This document shows, piece after piece, positions 57,631 to 60,000 of a DNA stretch of 60,000 nt. Position 1 is the first letter of the stretch. Each line of letters opens with the position of its first letter. Under the pieces are notes generated by a model. The model searched no databases, was not told the DNA's origin, and saw only the letters and a program-made list of their open reading frames with translations. A program made the translations under genes and the position numbers. This stretch comes from Owenia fusiformis (Eukaryota; Annelida; Polychaeta; Sabellida; Oweniidae): contig CAIIXF020000002.1 of assembly GCA_903813345.2 (NCBI GenBank), positions 18,614,813 through 18,674,812 of the forward strand, in the 5' to 3' direction.

Positions 57631-60000
57631 TTGAACACAAAGCCACGCCCCTTTATCGTTGTTTCGCTTTTAATAACCTTAAACCACTCCACATTTTCGT
57701 TTTTTCGCTTTTTTAGGTAAAGCAACGCCCTTCTATTGTATTTCGCTTCTAATTACCTTAAACCACGCCTCTTTTCGTTTTTTTCGGTTTTTTGAACAAA
57801 GCCACGCCCCTTTATCGTATTTTGCTTTTAATTACCTTAAACCACGCCTCTTTTTCGATTTTTTTCGTTTTTAAAGCTAAGCCATGCCCCCTTTATCAGT
57901 TTTTCGATTTAAATTACCTTAAACCACGCCTCTTTTTCGATTTTTCGTTTTTTTACTGTAAGCCAAGCCCCTTTATCTTTTTTTCGCTTTAAATTACCTT
58001 AAACCACGCCTCTTTTCGTTTTTTAGTTTTTTAAACAAAGCCACGCCCTTTATCGTATTTTGCTTTTAATTACCTTGAACCACGCCTCGTTTTCGAGTTT
58101 ATTTCGTTTTTTACGCTAGGCCACGCCCCCTTTATCATTTTTTCGCTTTAAATTACCTAAAACCATGCCTCTTTTTCGATTTTTTCGTTTTTTTTACAGT
58201 AAGCCACGCCCCTTTATCGTTTTTTCACTTTTAATTACCTTAAACCACGCCTCTTTTTCGATTTTTGTTTTTTTACGCTAAGCAACGCCCCTTTTATCAG
58301 GTTTTCGCTTTAAATTACCCTAAACCACGCCTCTTTTTCGATTTTTTCGTTTTTTACTGTAAGCCATGCCCCTTTATCAGTTTTCGCTTTAAATTACCTT
58401 AAACCTCGCCTCTTTTTCGATTATTTCGTTTTTTTACTGTAAGCCACGCCCCTTTATCGTTTTTTCGCTTTTAATTACCTTAAAACACGCCTCTTTTTCG
58501 ATTTTTTCGATTTTTACGCTAAGCCACGCCCTTTTTATAATTTTTTCGCTTCCATTACTTTAAACCACGCCTTTTTTTTCGATTTTTTAGTTTTTATACT
58601 GTAAGCCACGCCCCTTTATCGTTTTTTTCGCTTTGAATTACCTTAAACCACGCCTCTTTTTCGATTTTTTTCGTTTTTTACGCTAAGCCACGCCCCCTTT
58701 ATCAGTTTTTCGCTTTTAATTACCTTAAACCACGCCTCTTTTTAGATTTTTTCGTTTTTTTTTACTGTAAGCCACGCCCCTTTATCGTTTTTCGCTTTTA
58801 ATTACCTTAAACCACGCCTCTTTTTCGATTTTTCTTCGTTTTTATACTGTAAGCCACGCCTCTTTTTCGATTTTTTTTCGTTTTTTACGCTAAGCCACGC
58901 CCCCTTTATCATTTTTCGCTTAAAATTACCTTAAGCCACGCCTCTTTTTCGATTTTTTCGTTTTTTTTACTGTAAGCCACGCCCCTTTATCGTTTTTCCG
59001 CTTTTAATTACCTTAAACCACGCCTCTTTTTCAATTTTTTCGTTTTTTAAGCTAAGCCACGCCCCCTTTATCAGTTTTTCGCTTTAAATTACCTTAAACC
59101 ACGCCTCTTTTATGTTTTTTTTCGTTTTTTTTACTGTAAGACACGCCCCTTTATCGTTTTTTCGCTTTTAATTCCTTAAACCACGCCTCTTTTTCGATTT
59201 TTTCGTTTATTAAGCTAAGCCACGCCCCCTTTATCAGTTTTTTACTTTAAATTACCCTAAACCACGCCTCTTTTTCGATTTTTTTCGTTTTTATACTGTA
59301 AGCCACGCCTCTTTTTCGATTATTTCGTTTTTTTTACTGTAAGCCATGCCCCTTTATCTTTTTTTGCTTTTAATTACCTTAAACCACGCCTCTTTTTCGA
59401 TTTTTTTTCGTTTTTTATACTGTAAGCCACGCCTCTTTTTCGATTTTTTTCGTTTTTTACGCTAAGCCACGCCCCCTTTATCATTTTTCGCTTAAAATTA
59501 CCTTAAGCCACGCCTCTTTTTCGATCATTTCGTTTTTTTTTACTGTAAGCCATGCCCCTTTATCTTTTTTTCGCTTTTAATTACCTTAAACCACGCCTCT
59601 TTTTCGATTTTTTTCGTTTTTATACTGTAAGCCACGCCTCTTTTTCGATTTTTTTTCGTTTTTTACGCTAAGCCACGCCCCCTTTATCATTTTTTCGCTT
59701 AAAATTACCTTAAGCCACGCCTCTTTTTCGATTTTTTCGTTTTTTTTACTGTAAGCCACGCCCCTTTATCGTTTTTTTCGCTTTTACTTACCTTAAACCA
59801 CGCCTCTTTTTCGATTTTTTCGTTTTTTAAGCTAAGCCACGCCCCCTTCATCAGTTTTTCGCTTGAAATTACCTTAAACCACGCCTCTTTTTCGATTTTT
59901 TCGTTTTTTTTACTGTAAGCCACGCCCCTTTATCGTTTTTTTCGCTTTTAATTACCTTAAACCACGCCTCTTTTTCGATTTTTTCGTTTTTTTTAAGCTA
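57631..60000. repeat. T-rich minisatellite with CCACGCC boxes, copy 2
   Basis: Same ~80-bp dimeric unit and many of the same variant units in the same order as copy 1, for example CGTTTTCGAGTTTATTTCG and CCATGCCTC near 58,100-58,170 and 10,790-10,865. It continues past the window end. Minus-strand frames giving KEAWFKV-type repeats are by-products. Confidence 0.95.

Noticed and set aside
59705-59923. Repeat frame with KEAWFKV units on the minus strand.
   Set aside because: Direct translation of the CCACGCC minisatellite. It breaks wherever T-run length changes.

Overview
The window is AT-rich eukaryotic DNA that is almost entirely repetitive. Long satellite arrays, many MITE-like and foldback elements, non-LTR retrotransposon pieces with an AAAT-type tail, and a decayed gene of a type I know from invertebrate genomes suggest an invertebrate metazoan, most plausibly a mollusc or other lophotrochozoan. 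That placement is inference. I see no complete, confidently intact host gene, rRNA, tRNA or CRISPR.

Layout. (1) 1-9,352: satellite array 1, already running at the window edge, made of ~186-bp monomers A, B and C organised as a ~558-bp A-B-C higher-order repeat (HOR) with some A-B-B-C units. (2) 9,353-13,290: a 456-bp array flank, a breakpoint at 9,807/9,808, a lead-in segment and a ~3.1-kb T-rich minisatellite carrying CCACGCC boxes about every 40 bp. (3) 13,291-18,786: a splice-consistent two-exon reading frame, a Harbinger-like element, a 5'-truncated LINE with an open 447-residue frame, and unique sequence. (4) 18,787-31,126: satellite array 2, a duplicate of array 1, followed by the same 456-bp flank (31,127-31,582).

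(5) 31,583-37,084: a five-copy ~145-bp tandem repeat rich in GGCCGCCATTTT-type boxes, a GACG tract, a Tc1/mariner-like MITE, and a possible family-31 glycosyltransferase exon relic. (6) 37,085-48,412: an element with ~83-bp inverted ends, a ~2-kb 83-bp minisatellite, a LINE relic, a perfectly delimited foldback element with 9-bp target-site duplication (TSD), a second minisatellite, a 2.8-kb hAT-like foldback element with 8-bp TSD, a candidate ubiquitin-like exon on the minus strand with a degenerate copy 3.8 kb away, and two further MITEs. (7) 48,413-55,742: tandem repeats, a 20-G run, and a decayed gene (51,721-53,924) enclosed by ~170-bp inverted repeats. (8) 55,743-60,000: unique sequence, a second GACG tract, then a second copy of the lead-in segment and CCACGCC minisatellite that runs off the window.

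The pieces do not form a pathway. What links them is genome dynamics: two segmental duplications (satellite plus flank; lead-in plus minisatellite) are joined as a mosaic at 9,807, and the single-copy space between is a dense record of transposon insertions whose ends and target-site duplications can be read directly. Element classifications rest on terminal motifs and TSD length only.
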